A stretch of DNA of 64,000 bases. It comes from Candidatus Stahliibacteriota bacterium. GTDB taxonomy: Bacteria > Hydrothermota > Tepidihabitantia > SM23-42. Below the pieces are notes generated by a model. The model was not told the origin of the DNA, did no database searches, and saw only the letters and a program-made list of their open reading frames with translations. Positions within the stretch are counted from its first letter, which is position 1, and each line of letters begins with the position of its first letter. Location: NCBI GenBank assembly GCA_030602565.1, contig JAUVZL010000004.1, positions 1-64,000 on the forward strand, given 5' to 3'. Below are positions 19,303 through 29,012 of this stretch, piece by piece. Made by a program: the position numbers and the translations under genes.

Positions 19303-19711
19303 TGACATAGACAAGGTCCATGCATTAGAGGTAGAGCTTTTCCCAAACCCTTGGCCCAGGTCTTTTTTCGAACATGATTTGGTGGCGAAAAGAACTATTG
19401 CTTTTATCATAGAATGCGAGAAAGAAATGATAGGGTATTCGTTAGCATCTTGTCATGATGGGAAGTTCCACATAACGAATATTGCGGTAACTAAAGAGTG
19501 TCAGCGCAAGGGGTTTGGGACTGAATTAGTGCACCGGCTTGAAAGGATCGCGCTTGATCGAGGTTGCACTTATGCCTATCTTGAGGTCAGGACTGATAAC
19601 ATTGCGGCGATCAAGATGTATAAAGATCTTGGTTATGCTATTGCACGCCGGCACAAGCTATATTATATTAATGGTGACGATGCCTATGTCATGGATAAGG
19701 AGCTAAGATGA
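19265..19711 (+). CDS. rimI: Ribosomal-protein-alanine-like N-acetyltransferase (RimI family GNAT)
   Basis: 148 residues. The acetyl-CoA loop is QRKGFGTELVHRL; NPWPRSFFEHDL near the N-terminus and YLEVRTDNIAAIKMYKDLGY are typical of RimI. The family acetylates protein N-termini, classically ribosomal protein S18, but bacterial RimI proteins are not always specific. Neighbourhood tsaE-tsaB-rimI is strongly conserved and supports the assignment. ATG start within the 3' end of tsaB. Confidence 0.9.
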   Translation: MPREITIRPMYLDDIDKVHALEVELFPNPWPRSFFEHDLVAKRTIAFIIECEKEMIGYSLASCHDGKFHITNIAVTKECQRKGFGTELVHRLERIALDRGCTYAYLEVRTDNIAAIKMYKDLGYAIARRHKLYYINGDDAYVMDKELR

Positions 19712-20235
19712 ATATAATCCTTATGTTTGCACTTATCACCGGTGTGAACCTTTACTATGTGAAAGATTCACCGGATTTACTGGTCAGGATAACTTCGGAA
19801 ACCCAGGTTGAGAACCTGACTCTGTACTACAGTTTCTCAAGGACTGATTGGGATTCCGTGGTTGTAGAACGGAAAGGTAGGTTGTTTGAAACCAAATTGA
19901 AGTCACCCGACATACCGCTTTTAAAGGTCATCGGCCTATATTTTACATACACTAACGGTGAAACTGATGACAATAATGGTGGATTATACCTTTATGAATT
20001 GAGTATATACCCACGTATCCTCATGCCATTTTCTCTTGAAGATTTTGAGGTCATGGTCGAGCAGGCAAGAAAAAAGATACTATCTCACACTCATATTAGC
20101 GAAGCGGTCAGGTTACTCAGTTATATGGGAGATATGCTGCAAGTAGTTCCGTATGTCAAGGATGAACAGAGTGAATCAGACAGGAATAGATTGCTCATTG
20201 AAGTTGAGGACCTGAAGAGTAAAATCAGCCGATAA
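19708..20235 (+). CDS. Hypothetical secreted or periplasmic protein
   Basis: 175 residues. The start overlaps the rimI stop by 4 nt (ATGA). A short hydrophobic N-terminus (about residues 1-15) may be a weak signal or anchor. The first half looks like a beta-sandwich (VRITSETQVENLTLYYSFS, then VIGLYFTYTNGE), and the last 60 residues are helical and charged. I recognise no family. Its place between rimI and the large cyclase protein, with 12 nt to the next start, suggests it belongs to the same transcript. Confidence 0.65.
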   Translation: MNIILMFALITGVNLYYVKDSPDLLVRITSETQVENLTLYYSFSRTDWDSVVVERKGRLFETKLKSPDIPLLKVIGLYFTYTNGETDDNNGGLYLYELSIYPRILMPFSLEDFEVMVEQARKKILSHTHISEAVRLLSYMGDMLQVVPYVKDEQSESDRNRLLIEVEDLKSKISR

Positions 20236-20247
20236 AATGAATCCTTT

Positions 20248-23200
20248 ATGAAATGCCCGAAGTGTGGTTTTAAGAACCCAGAAGATGCCAGGTTCTGCAA
20301 TCAGTGTGGTGCTCAACTCCATGTTGTCACACGCCGCAGAGACCGGGGGCAGCGAAGACGTGTCGCGGTGCTTTTCGCAGACATTTCGGGTTTTACGCCA
20401 CTTTCAGAAAGCCTCGACCCCGAGGAAGTCAGGGATTTAATAGACGCTTGTTTGCAGCGTTTAGCCGGGGTAATCTATAAATATGAGGGGTACATTGATA
20501 AATTCATCGGCGATTGTATTATGGCGCTTTTTGGTGCCCCGGTTGCTCATGAAGATGATCCACTGCGCGCCGTCATCTCGGCACTCGAACTTCAGCAAGA
20601 AATAAGAGAGTTTAACAAAGAAAAGAAATTAGATTTCTTTCTTTCCATCGGTGTTAATTACGGACTAGTTGCTACTGGCGACCTTGGTCGACCTGGCGAG
20701 TATACAGTGATGGGTGATGTTGTAAATCTGGCGCAGCGTCTCCAATACGCAGCTCCAAAAGGTCGAATCTATACGAGCGAATCAGTCTATAAACATACCT
20801 CAGAAGAGATAACATTCAAGAAGTTGAAGAGGATAAAAGTCAAGGGTAAGAAAGTAGCAGTCCTTGTTTATGAACCACAATCGGTCCAGCGACAGTATTC
20901 ATTGCGTCGGATAAAAGAGTTGCCCTTGGTTGGTCGTGGTCAGGAGTTGGATAAACTCCTCAGTTTGTATTTGAAAACCGAATCTGGCTCTGGTCAGATC
21001 GTGTCGATCATTGGTGAAGCCGGGATAGGTAAGTCAAAGTTGACATATGAATTTAAGAAGCAGCTGACAAAAGATACCTTTGTTATTGAAGGAAGGGGTA
21101 TTCAATATCTGAGTTCAGCTTCTTATCTTGTTTTACAGGACATTCTGAAAAACCTTTTAGGTATCGAGGAGATTCGTACAAAAGAGAAAGCGGCGCATCA
21201 GGTCGATAAATTCATTAAGGCAACCCACTTTTCCTCGCTCATAAGGATTGTGCCGTTTCTAAAATACTTCCTGGGTATACCCTTGAGTCCTGGTGATCAC
21301 AGTCGTTTTACATCGATGCAACCAAAAGACCGAATTAGAATGATAAATGAAGCGCTACGCACCTTATTGCTGCGTATCTCGAACATAAAACCACTTGTTA
21401 TCATATTTGAGGACTGCCATTGGATTGACCAAGAGACGATTGACTTTATGCACTGGCTGGCAAAAGATATTGGCAACAAAAAGATGATGATAATCAGTTT
21501 GTTTCGTCCAGAATTCAATATAGGTAAGAAAACGCAGCGCTTGGCTCACTTCACGCAACTTGATCTAAAACCGTTGAATCAGGATGACACAGCTACATTA
21601 CTGTATGGTTTGCTTCGCTGCAAGAATATCGAAGATAAGCTGGTAAGACTATTGATGAAAAAATCAGGACGCGTACCATTTTACATCCATGAGCTCGTTA
21701 ATAACCTTCTGAATAATGATATAATATATATTGAAGAAAGTACGGCAAAGTTGCGACGTGGCAAAGAATCGGCCGTTCCACGCACGCTTGATGAATTGGT
21801 CATGTCAAAGGTGGACAAACTCGATGGTGAGCAGAGGGTGATCGTTGATATCGCTGCAGTCATCGGCGACGAGTTTTCAGTTAAGTTGCTTAATACTGTG
21901 CTCGAATTAGGTAAAGGACTGAAAGATGATCTATTCATGCTGATTCAAAAGGGTATTGTCCAACCCCTGCAAACTGCAAAAGGTACGCCAACGAGTGAGG
22001 TAAAATACACTTTTGGTCATTCGCTTATGAAGGAGGCAATTTATCAATCTCTGCTAAGGAAAACAATAAAAGAGTACCATCAGCAAATTGGTTTTGCAAT
22101 TGAGCAAGTCTATGCTCATGATTTAAGTGAATACTTTGACGTGCTGGCAAATCATTTCTTGATTGCCGGTGAAAAAGGCAAGGCTGTAGAGTATCTGGAA
22201 AAGGCGGCAGACCGTAAGAAAGAGCTCTATGTAAATGAAGAAGCCATTGATCTCTATCACAAGGCTATCAAGCTCATTGATAAAGATAATTATAAAGAAA
22301 CCGCTGATATGTATGAAAAGCTCGGTCAGATCTACGAACTCATTGGCCAGTATGATAAAGCGAAAAGTGCTTATGCGGAAATGGGTAAGAGCGGAAAAAA
22401 GAATGTTTTGACACGGGCGCGGTCTTTTATTGCAAGGACCGAGGTATTTATCGGTCAAGGGCTATTTGACCAAGCCATAGCCATGCTCAGTAAAGCCGAA
22501 CGAGCACTGAAGACGATTAGAATATCTAATAGTAAGGCGAAGATTGAGCGAGCTAATATATTACGACTTAAATGTTGGATTTACCGAATAAAAGGTAAGA
22601 TGGATATAGCTGAGAAAAAGGGTTTGGAAGCTATTTCCTTGATCAAGAAAGTGAAGAGCAAGAAAGCGTGGCAGCATAACAAAGAGTTGATGCATACATT
22701 ACTCGTTGCCCATGCGCCACTTGCTATTGTCTATTCCTTTCTGGGCGAATATGAAAAAGCTGTGCATTTATTGGAACAAGCATTGCTCATTGCTGAAGAC
22801 CTCGGTGAACGCCGGGCACTTGGTGATGTATACAATATTTTGGGTACTATATACCGTACCCAGAGTAAGTTTAACCAGGCAATAGATGCCTTTGCCATGA
22901 AATTGAAGATTAGTCAGGAATTGGGCGACAAGGGTGGTATTGGCATTGCCTACTGTAATCTGGGTAATGTTTATGAGAACAAAGGAGAATATGAAAAAGC
23001 GAGTGAACTGCTCAAGAACTACTTGAAAATAAATAGAGAACTTGGCAGTAAACATGGTATCGGTACTGCCTACTGCAATTTGGCGGTTGTTTATCAACAT
23101 TCCTGTGAGTATGGAAAAGCAGTAGAGGTGCTTGAAGATGCGTTGAAGATCAGCGAAGAACTCGGTGACAACAGAATGATTACACTTGTTTTGCAGACTT

Positions 23201-23826
23201 TCGGTGAAGTATACGTGAGTAGGCTTGAATACAAAAAGGCGGTTTCATTGTGTCAAAAAGCTTTGAACATAAGCAAGAAAGCCGGTGACAAATGGCTCAT
23301 TGGTAGTACTTCGCGCCAGCTTGGCGCAGTTTATACTGAGATGGATGAACTGGTTAAGGCTGAGAAGTTTACAAGTGTTGCCATGAAGATTTTTGAGAAC
23401 ATCGGCAATAAAAGGTTTCTTAGTGCAATCTACAATACGTTCTCTACGTTGAGAATAAAACAGAATAGACTGGATGACGCATTTGATGCAGCTAATAGGG
23501 CAGTTGATTTTGCAAAAGAGATCGAGGCAATCGATATACATATTAGGACACTCATTAATCTGGGGATAATATACAGTAAAGAAAGTCGCTTGAAGTCTTT
23601 GGGCAAATCAAAGAACTGCTTTGAGCAAGCGCTCAGTCTTGCCCAAGAGTTCGGCAACAAGAAATTATTGGCTGATTGCTATTTTGAATATGCACGTACT
23701 TTCTGGGTATTGGGGAGTAAACAGGATAAAAACAAAGCGCGTAAAAATATCGCCAAGGCATTGAAAATCTACAAAGAAATCGATCTCAAAGCGCGGGTGA
23801 AAGAGATTGAAAGAATTACTAGATAA
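20248..23826 (+). CDS. Zinc-ribbon / class III adenylate cyclase / AAA-type ATPase / TPR signalling protein
   Basis: 1192 residues. Order of parts: a zinc ribbon (C3, C6, C17, C20); a class III cyclase domain (about 38-205) with metal aspartates Asp45 and Asp89, the adenine-type Lys in IDKFIGD, and the Asn160/Arg164 pair in GDVVNLAQRL; an ATPase of STAND/AAA type (about 225-560) with Walker A GEAGIGKS and Walker B IIFEDCHW; and at least ten TPR-like repeats with EKALKI-type helices to the end. All catalytic residues for making cAMP are present. The architecture is known from many bacteria, where the ATPase-TPR part probably senses partner proteins. It closes the operon that begins at 16273. 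A cyclic-nucleotide-binding protein is encoded at 46627. Confidence 0.92.
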   Translation: MKCPKCGFKNPEDARFCNQCGAQLHVVTRRRDRGQRRRVAVLFADISGFTPLSESLDPEEVRDLIDACLQRLAGVIYKYEGYIDKFIGDCIMALFGAPVAHEDDPLRAVISALELQQEIREFNKEKKLDFFLSIGVNYGLVATGDLGRPGEYTVMGDVVNLAQRLQYAAPKGRIYTSESVYKHTSEEITFKKLKRIKVKGKKVAVLVYEPQSVQRQYSLRRIKELPLVGRGQELDKLLSLYLKTESGSGQIVSIIGEAGIGKSKLTYEFKKQLTKDTFVIEGRGIQYLSSASYLVLQDILKNLLGIEEIRTKEKAAHQVDKFIKATHFSSLIRIVPFLKYFLGIPLSPGDHSRFTSMQPKDRIRMINEALRTLLLRISNIKPLVIIFEDCHWIDQETIDFMHWLAKDIGNKKMMIISLFRPEFNIGKKTQRLAHFTQLDLKPLNQDDTATLLYGLLRCKNIEDKLVRLLMKKSGRVPFYIHELVNNLLNNDIIYIEESTAKLRRGKESAVPRTLDELVMSKVDKLDGEQRVIVDIAAVIGDEFSVKLLNTVLELGKGLKDDLFMLIQKGIVQPLQTAKGTPTSEVKYTFGHSLMKEAIYQSLLRKTIKEYHQQIGFAIEQVYAHDLSEYFDVLANHFLIAGEKGKAVEYLEKAADRKKELYVNEEAIDLYHKAIKLIDKDNYKETADMYEKLGQIYELIGQYDKAKSAYAEMGKSGKKNVLTRARSFIARTEVFIGQGLFDQAIAMLSKAERALKTIRISNSKAKIERANILRLKCWIYRIKGKMDIAEKKGLEAISLIKKVKSKKAWQHNKELMHTLLVAHAPLAIVYSFLGEYEKAVHLLEQALLIAEDLGERRALGDVYNILGTIYRTQSKFNQAIDAFAMKLKISQELGDKGGIGIAYCNLGNVYENKGEYEKASELLKNYLKINRELGSKHGIGTAYCNLAVVYQHSCEYGKAVEVLEDALKISEELGDNRMITLVLQTFGEVYVSRLEYKKAVSLCQKALNISKKAGDKWLIGSTSRQLGAVYTEMDELVKAEKFTSVAMKIFENIGNKRFLSAIYNTFSTLRIKQNRLDDAFDAANRAVDFAKEIEAIDIHIRTLINLGIIYSKESRLKSLGKSKNCFEQALSLAQEFGNKKLLADCYFEYARTFWVLGSKQDKNKARKNIAKALKIYKEIDLKARVKEIERITR

Positions 23827-23837
23827 AGAATCAGGCG

Positions 23838-25958
23838 TTAAGGCAATACTTCAATTCTCGGTACAATATCCTGGATTATCTTGTGCTCGGCAAACCATTC
23901 AAGTATTGCCTGGTATGTATCCTTATCAGTTATTGTGTAGTCTATATTCTTGCCCAAGAAACGTTGTGCCCGCTCAGCAAGATAATCCTCGGTGGCGACT
24001 GTGTATTTCTTATTTGGCTTGAGCGTTGTTTGTGTAACTTTGATAGCTGAGTCTTCGGACACGTATTTGACTGTGAAACCAGAAATATAGCACCTCCAGT
24101 TTTCAGATTGATTCAGGTTATATTCCAGCATCTTTACTAATTCTTCACCCGATACTTTAAACTGACAGACCTTATTTCGGTAATGGCTATCATAGATGTT
24201 TTCAAGATAAATATTGCTTGAGATAATATCATTTCGGATCCCACTACGGCTAATCAGGGCGAGGTCTGCACCCGCAGCATCTTTGATCACATCTGCTTTC
24301 CAACAGCCCACAAGGGGATCGTCACCCTGTTTTGTCAATTCAATTTCAGTCTTACCGATAAGGTATTTGTCTGGGGTATAGGTTTCAAATTCTTGTGTTC
24401 CTGGTTCAACGTTCCAGGAAACACTTATGCCGTCTGTAGACTGGGTACAGATAAGCTCCTTTACATCTTCAGTGAATCCCTCATAAACTACCGCACCATT
24501 GATAATCAACGTGGTTTCGTGTTCAGGGTTTAAGTAGTGCTTGGGTGGGAAGACACTCATTTTTGATATGTTGCTGGTGTTTATCTTTATTATGTTACCA
24601 TACTTGACTTCGGCAGTGAGCTGTGCGAGTTGTCCCCAATTCTGCAAATCAGTTATCGCGGTCCAATACCACTTGCCATCTCTTGGTAATTCAGCAGCGC
24701 CAAAGATTTTTCTGGGCACAATATCCTTTGCTTCTTTGGGTTTTTTGATCAATATTGACTGGTTTGATATAAAGATATTGCCATCTTCTGATCCGATATA
24801 GAAGGCGCCATCTGAATATTCTATTGACTTGGGTTTCCTTATCATTGGAGGAATCAGGTAGTACTGGTATTTTTTGAGGTTTTCTGTTTTAGCGATATAG
24901 TATAGATTGTCCTTCTCAATAAGAAGATATAAAGAATCTTCTTTCACCAATACATCGGCTAGTCTATCATAATCAAGATTCACCTCTTTGGTTCGCTTGC
25001 CATCAAAGCTAAAAAGGAGTGTTTTTGCCTGGGGGACGAGTTGTCGGTCTTTATTCAAATAGTCAATGTATTCACCAAAGAGCCCTGGTATATATAGTTT
25101 GTTTTTGAATACAAATGGGTTGGTTACATAGCAGAGTTTATCTCTGGGGATTATGTCTTCGCAGCGCCATTTTTTGCTGTCATATGTAAGGACATCACAT
25201 TGACCAAAAATATCATTGGAAAGTATGAGATATTCATTGTCTGAAGAATATCTATGAGATAATGCTCCATGATATCTTATAGGGATGTCTTCTTTGGTCA
25301 AACCACTATAGGCAAAAGGGAATGCGTACAACTTATCTTTGTACACGATAAGAGCCTGTATGCGGTAAATACTGTTGTCCTCGCTCGGTGTTGCGTATGA
25401 GAGAGTCCAGGTCTTGCCAGTATCTGCTGAACAGAATATGCCCCCAAAGTAAAATTCAATATGCTCGCCGACACCACCAAAACTTCCTGTACTGACAAAC
25501 AATTTTTCGTCATATGATGCAAGGTGGTTGACGTGGATGCCATTCGGGATGGTTCTATGTTTTATCCAGCCGGTATCTGACAGGATATAGAAATTACCAA
25601 AATCCCAGTCTTCAGTGGCATCTATGCCAGGGATCATCAATGTATTATCAATGAGCTGGTAATAATATATCGCTTCATCAGCTACAGTAAAGTTAGAAAC
25701 AAACTCCTCATTGTCTAAGTCATAGTATATAATATCAGTGGGACCAGTATTGACAACCGCATCACCATGGCCAAGATACAGTTTCTTGTTGTGGAATATA
25801 AGGTCATGTATGGGCCATGCTGCTTGTTGTTTTTTTGCAGTAGGAAAACCGATCGATTCCAATTCTAAAAGGTAACACGGCGATAAAAGCTTCTGTCCCG
25901 TCAGAAAAAGATTCGGTAAAATAAAAATTAGCACAAGCCAAGACTTAAAATATTTCAT
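23838..25958 (-). CDS. Secreted protein with beta-propeller-like N-part and 5'-nucleotidase C-terminal domain
   Basis: 706 residues with a signal peptide (KSWLVLIFILPNLFLTG). About residues 35-440 read like a propeller: short strands with Tyr, Asp and Gly such as LYLGHGD, KLFVSTGSFGGVG, KLYAFPFAYSG and GAFYIGSEDGN. About residues 500-706 match the C-terminal substrate-specificity domain of 5'-nucleotidases: VGCWKADVIKDAAGADLA, ALISRSGIRNDI, a YDSHYRNKVCQFKVSGEEL block and KYTVATEDYLA. The metallophosphoesterase domain that normally precedes it (DxH and GNHE motifs) is absent, so catalysis is not expected from this chain alone. It has its own promoter, just downstream of the TonB receptor gene. 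Confidence 0.7.
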   Translation of the reverse strand: MKYFKSWLVLIFILPNLFLTGQKLLSPCYLLELESIGFPTAKKQQAAWPIHDLIFHNKKLYLGHGDAVVNTGPTDIIYYDLDNEEFVSNFTVADEAIYYYQLIDNTLMIPGIDATEDWDFGNFYILSDTGWIKHRTIPNGIHVNHLASYDEKLFVSTGSFGGVGEHIEFYFGGIFCSADTGKTWTLSYATPSEDNSIYRIQALIVYKDKLYAFPFAYSGLTKEDIPIRYHGALSHRYSSDNEYLILSNDIFGQCDVLTYDSKKWRCEDIIPRDKLCYVTNPFVFKNKLYIPGLFGEYIDYLNKDRQLVPQAKTLLFSFDGKRTKEVNLDYDRLADVLVKEDSLYLLIEKDNLYYIAKTENLKKYQYYLIPPMIRKPKSIEYSDGAFYIGSEDGNIFISNQSILIKKPKEAKDIVPRKIFGAAELPRDGKWYWTAITDLQNWGQLAQLTAEVKYGNIIKINTSNISKMSVFPPKHYLNPEHETTLIINGAVVYEGFTEDVKELICTQSTDGISVSWNVEPGTQEFETYTPDKYLIGKTEIELTKQGDDPLVGCWKADVIKDAAGADLALISRSGIRNDIISSNIYLENIYDSHYRNKVCQFKVSGEELVKMLEYNLNQSENWRCYISGFTVKYVSEDSAIKVTQTTLKPNKKYTVATEDYLAERAQRFLGKNIDYTITDKDTYQAILEWFAEHKIIQDIVPRIEVLP

Positions 25959-25973
25959 TTTTCCTCCTGATTG

Positions 25974-26001
25974 AGTATATGTGTTGGAGAGATGGAGTCA
26001 A
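25974..26001 (-). promoter_or_regulatory. Promoter of the propeller/nucleotidase-domain gene
   Basis: TTGACT, 16-bp spacer, TATACT on the minus strand; AGGAGGAAAA precedes the ATG at 25958. Confidence 0.6.
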
Positions 26002-26010
26002 GCCCGTTAA

Positions 26011-28611
26011 TTAAAAGGCTATCGATAGTCCAATTCTTACCTTTCTTGGTGCAGTATAGGTGTTGGTCGAGTCTTCCATGTCTGCCGCGAAAGCGTAGAA
26101 TGCTTCTACTTGCTCCTCGCGGGTGAGTAGTCCATCATGATTCTTATCCGCCGGAGGCACGTAAAATCGCCTGTTATGAAAATCATATTCGAATGGGAAA
26201 CACAGGGTATCGATAAGTCCTAAAGACACTAGTGGCGAATGTTCGCTAATCTTATATATTGTATTGAACACATTGATTATTTCCAGGTTGGCATTTAACA
26301 ATACCTTACCTAATCTGAATGATTTTATAATAACGCAGTCAAATTGTTTCTGAAACTCATGTTTTAATACATTACGCTCTTCAGTTTGACCTTCGGCACC
26401 AGGTGGCGTATATGGAAAACCAACACCCAGATAACCGAAAAGATAGATTTTTGTCTGTAATGGAAGATTCGTAATACCCTGGATAAATATCCTGTGGCGC
26501 TGGTCAAAATCCAGATAATATTCTTCCGCATAATATGTTAAAGTATCGTAGCTTTCCAGCCAATCATACAGATCATAGACTTCTTCTGCATAGGAACTCG
26601 TGCCGCGCGCCCATGACAGCGTATAAGATATTTTGCCGGTGAATAATGAATTGGTAAATTCCAGAATCGCCTCACATCCTTTAATATTGGCTATCTCGAT
26701 ATTTTGGTAGCGCACATAATCTCTGGGATAACCTAATACGAATCGAGTACCAATGAGGTCAGATATATCCTTGTAAAATATATTGAGCGTCGTGCTTAGA
26801 TTGCGGTGTACCTGTCCCTGCAGGCCAATTTCATAGGCTATGGTTTTTTCTGGACCGAGGTCGGGATTACCAACCAAAGGCAACCATCTATAAAGATGGC
26901 GTGGTAATGGTATGAGATTATAGTACTGGTACACATGATCATAGAGCGGCGGTTGAGTATACTTCCCCACATTGCTTCGGAAAAGGAATTTTTCAGTCAC
27001 CATGACTGAAAATGCACAACGCGGGGAAATAACTGTTTCCGGGTCACTATCTGGGATGCCGGTTTCAAAATGATCGATTCTGCAGCCGATTTTTGCATAG
27101 GCGCTTCTGATATCTATGTTATCTTGAAAAAATAGAGAATATTCTTTGGGATGGAAATGATATTGATCGATAAGCCGACCCGTATCAAGAGCATGTATAT
27201 ATCTATGAGGTACAAAGTGAATGAAATTTTCTAAATCAAGATAGGTATATTCGAACCCTGCTTTTATTTCATGATATTTATGAGCCTGAATATTCGTGCT
27301 GAAATTTGCTTTCATGACCTGCGATGATTTATCCTGATATTCAGGACCCTCGCCTTCGACTATAGGATAGTCATACAGCTGCAGTACGGGTGGTCCGTAA
27401 TAAAACCAGTTGACGCCAAACGGATTTCTAGTAGTGAATTCCGGGTATTTCAGTAAATGATAATCCCTAAAAGCAAAGTCATCAAAAATACCATACTCGC
27501 GTTTTTCCTTTGCCCCGAACATCGTCTTTGAACATAACCTGCTAAGGGTTATATTAAAGAGTTTGCGTGAATCCGGCAGAAAATTTAAGCTGAGAACCTG
27601 AAGGTCGCCTTTTCTCAAGTCTGAGCGGTAGTGGTCAAGATTATATTTCCATTTTGTATCATAACGATCAAACTGGACCCTTGATTTTACGCCACTGAAC
27701 CCTAATTTCAGTTTTCCTGATGGGATAAAAATCCATTTGCCGTACAATGTATAATCATATCGCTGTTTATGCGGCATAATTTGAAGCCTTGGATTCCAGT
27801 CATCAGTACTCATTACATCAAAAGATAGCAGTCCCTTAAATTTCCGTGAAACCGGAATATGTACTGAGGACTGGTAATTTTGATACCCAAAACTATAGCA
27901 ATCAAACATACTGGTTTCTGTTTTGCCGTAGAAATTAGTTTTAAAATGATTTGAAGGATATTCAGTTATTAAATTAATGACACCTGACATTGCCCTGCCG
28001 TATTCAGCATCAAATCCGCCGGGTAAGAATATTATCTCATCAATAATGCCCTTTGATATATTGATTGCCGGGGCACCAGTCTGAGGGTCGATGATCGACA
28101 CATTATCAATTAGATAAAGAACTTCGGTCGCCCGTCCACCGCGTACATGCAAGGCAGTATCAAGCCGGGCAACTGATGGTTGGAATTGAACTAGATAGGT
28201 TGTATAATCAATAGGAAGCGCAGCAATTTCTTCTTTTCTAATAATATAGGTCGTGCTCGTCCAATCCTTTTCCACGAAAGGCGTCTTGTAGATTACCGTG
28301 ATTGGTTCAACTTCGATGGGTGATTGTCTGAGACTTACCTTCAGCCGAGCGGTCTGGTTTATCTCAACTGCAACGTTTTCAATCAATTGTGTTTCGTAAC
28401 CAATACAGGAAACCTCAATAGTATATGTGTTCGGTAGTACATTAAGAATGAAAAAAGCGCCCTCTTCATCCGTTGCCGTACCTGATTCTGTTTCGAGTAT
28501 TATTACACTGGCATAAGGGATCGGTTCCTTCGTTGCCTCATCGATGATAACGCCTTGGACCTTGCCGGTTAGCTCACCAAATAGACATAGGACCAGAAAT
28601 ATATTTATCAT
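26011..28611 (-). CDS. TonB-dependent outer membrane receptor with carboxypeptidase-like regulatory domain
   Basis: 866 residues. After a short signal peptide comes a CarboxypepD-regulatory-like beta-sandwich (about 18-105, GVIIDEATKEPIPYASVII), then a plug domain (about 120-235; LHVRGGRATEVLYLIDNVSI and FDAEYGRAMSGVINLIT) and a barrel of about 600 residues ending in aromatic-rich strands and a terminal Phe (RIGLSIAF). Such receptors import large substrates (siderophores, vitamins, oligomers) using TonB energy. The substrate is not evident. Near the end, residues 822-833 form a complete EF-hand calcium loop (DKNHDGLLTREE), unusual in this family. Confidence 0.93.
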   Translation of the reverse strand: MINIFLVLCLFGELTGKVQGVIIDEATKEPIPYASVIILETESGTATDEEGAFFILNVLPNTYTIEVSCIGYETQLIENVAVEINQTARLKVSLRQSPIEVEPITVIYKTPFVEKDWTSTTYIIRKEEIAALPIDYTTYLVQFQPSVARLDTALHVRGGRATEVLYLIDNVSIIDPQTGAPAINISKGIIDEIIFLPGGFDAEYGRAMSGVINLITEYPSNHFKTNFYGKTETSMFDCYSFGYQNYQSSVHIPVSRKFKGLLSFDVMSTDDWNPRLQIMPHKQRYDYTLYGKWIFIPSGKLKLGFSGVKSRVQFDRYDTKWKYNLDHYRSDLRKGDLQVLSLNFLPDSRKLFNITLSRLCSKTMFGAKEKREYGIFDDFAFRDYHLLKYPEFTTRNPFGVNWFYYGPPVLQLYDYPIVEGEGPEYQDKSSQVMKANFSTNIQAHKYHEIKAGFEYTYLDLENFIHFVPHRYIHALDTGRLIDQYHFHPKEYSLFFQDNIDIRSAYAKIGCRIDHFETGIPDSDPETVISPRCAFSVMVTEKFLFRSNVGKYTQPPLYDHVYQYYNLIPLPRHLYRWLPLVGNPDLGPEKTIAYEIGLQGQVHRNLSTTLNIFYKDISDLIGTRFVLGYPRDYVRYQNIEIANIKGCEAILEFTNSLFTGKISYTLSWARGTSSYAEEVYDLYDWLESYDTLTYYAEEYYLDFDQRHRIFIQGITNLPLQTKIYLFGYLGVGFPYTPPGAEGQTEERNVLKHEFQKQFDCVIIKSFRLGKVLLNANLEIINVFNTIYKISEHSPLVSLGLIDTLCFPFEYDFHNRRFYVPPADKNHDGLLTREEQVEAFYAFAADMEDSTNTYTAPRKVRIGLSIAF

Positions 28612-28631
28612 TTTACCCCTCTTTCTATGAT

Positions 28632-28659
28632 ATTATAGTAACTATACCTATATTGTCAA
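28632..28659 (-). promoter_or_regulatory. Consensus promoter of the TonB receptor gene
   Basis: TTGACA, 16-bp spacer, TATAAT on the minus strand; AGAGGGG precedes the ATG at 28611. Confidence 0.75.
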
Positions 28660-28942
28660 GGCTCTGACTGGAAACCTCGTCTACGAAAATCGTCTATTGT
28701 CAGGCAAATGGGGTCAAATCTCGAAACTTGAAACTAATTGACGGCACTATAGAAATCCAAACAAGTGTTTGATGGCACGACCTTACCGATTATAGAAAAA
28801 GAACTGTGTAAGCAATGAATTCTCTGCTCTTAACAATTGGCAAAACCAATAAATCCTATACAATGTTGTGGGGAGATCAGAAGATAAAGCAAAATAGATT
28901 GTGCAATTTGGACAAAAGTATCTATCGATAATCAATCTTTTA
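28660..28942. other. Intergenic stretch without a recognised gene
   Basis: No coding frame or RNA gene is supported between the TonB promoter and the tRNA-Asn promoter. GGGGTCAAATCTCGAAACTTG near 28690 is reminiscent of short tags seen beside REP-associated transposases, but no transposase is nearby. The remainder is AT-rich and shows no strong hairpin. Confidence 0.4.
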
Positions 28943-28970
28943 TTGACAAGTATGTCATTTTAATTATAAT
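28943..28970 (+). promoter_or_regulatory. Consensus promoter of tRNA-Asn
   Basis: TTGACA, 16-bp spacer, TATAAT. The -10 box ends 8 nt before the mature tRNA 5' end, so almost no 5' leader would need removal. Confidence 0.8.
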
Positions 28971-29012
28971 AGCACGATTCCTCGGTAGCTCAACGGTAGA
29001 GCATCCGGCTGT

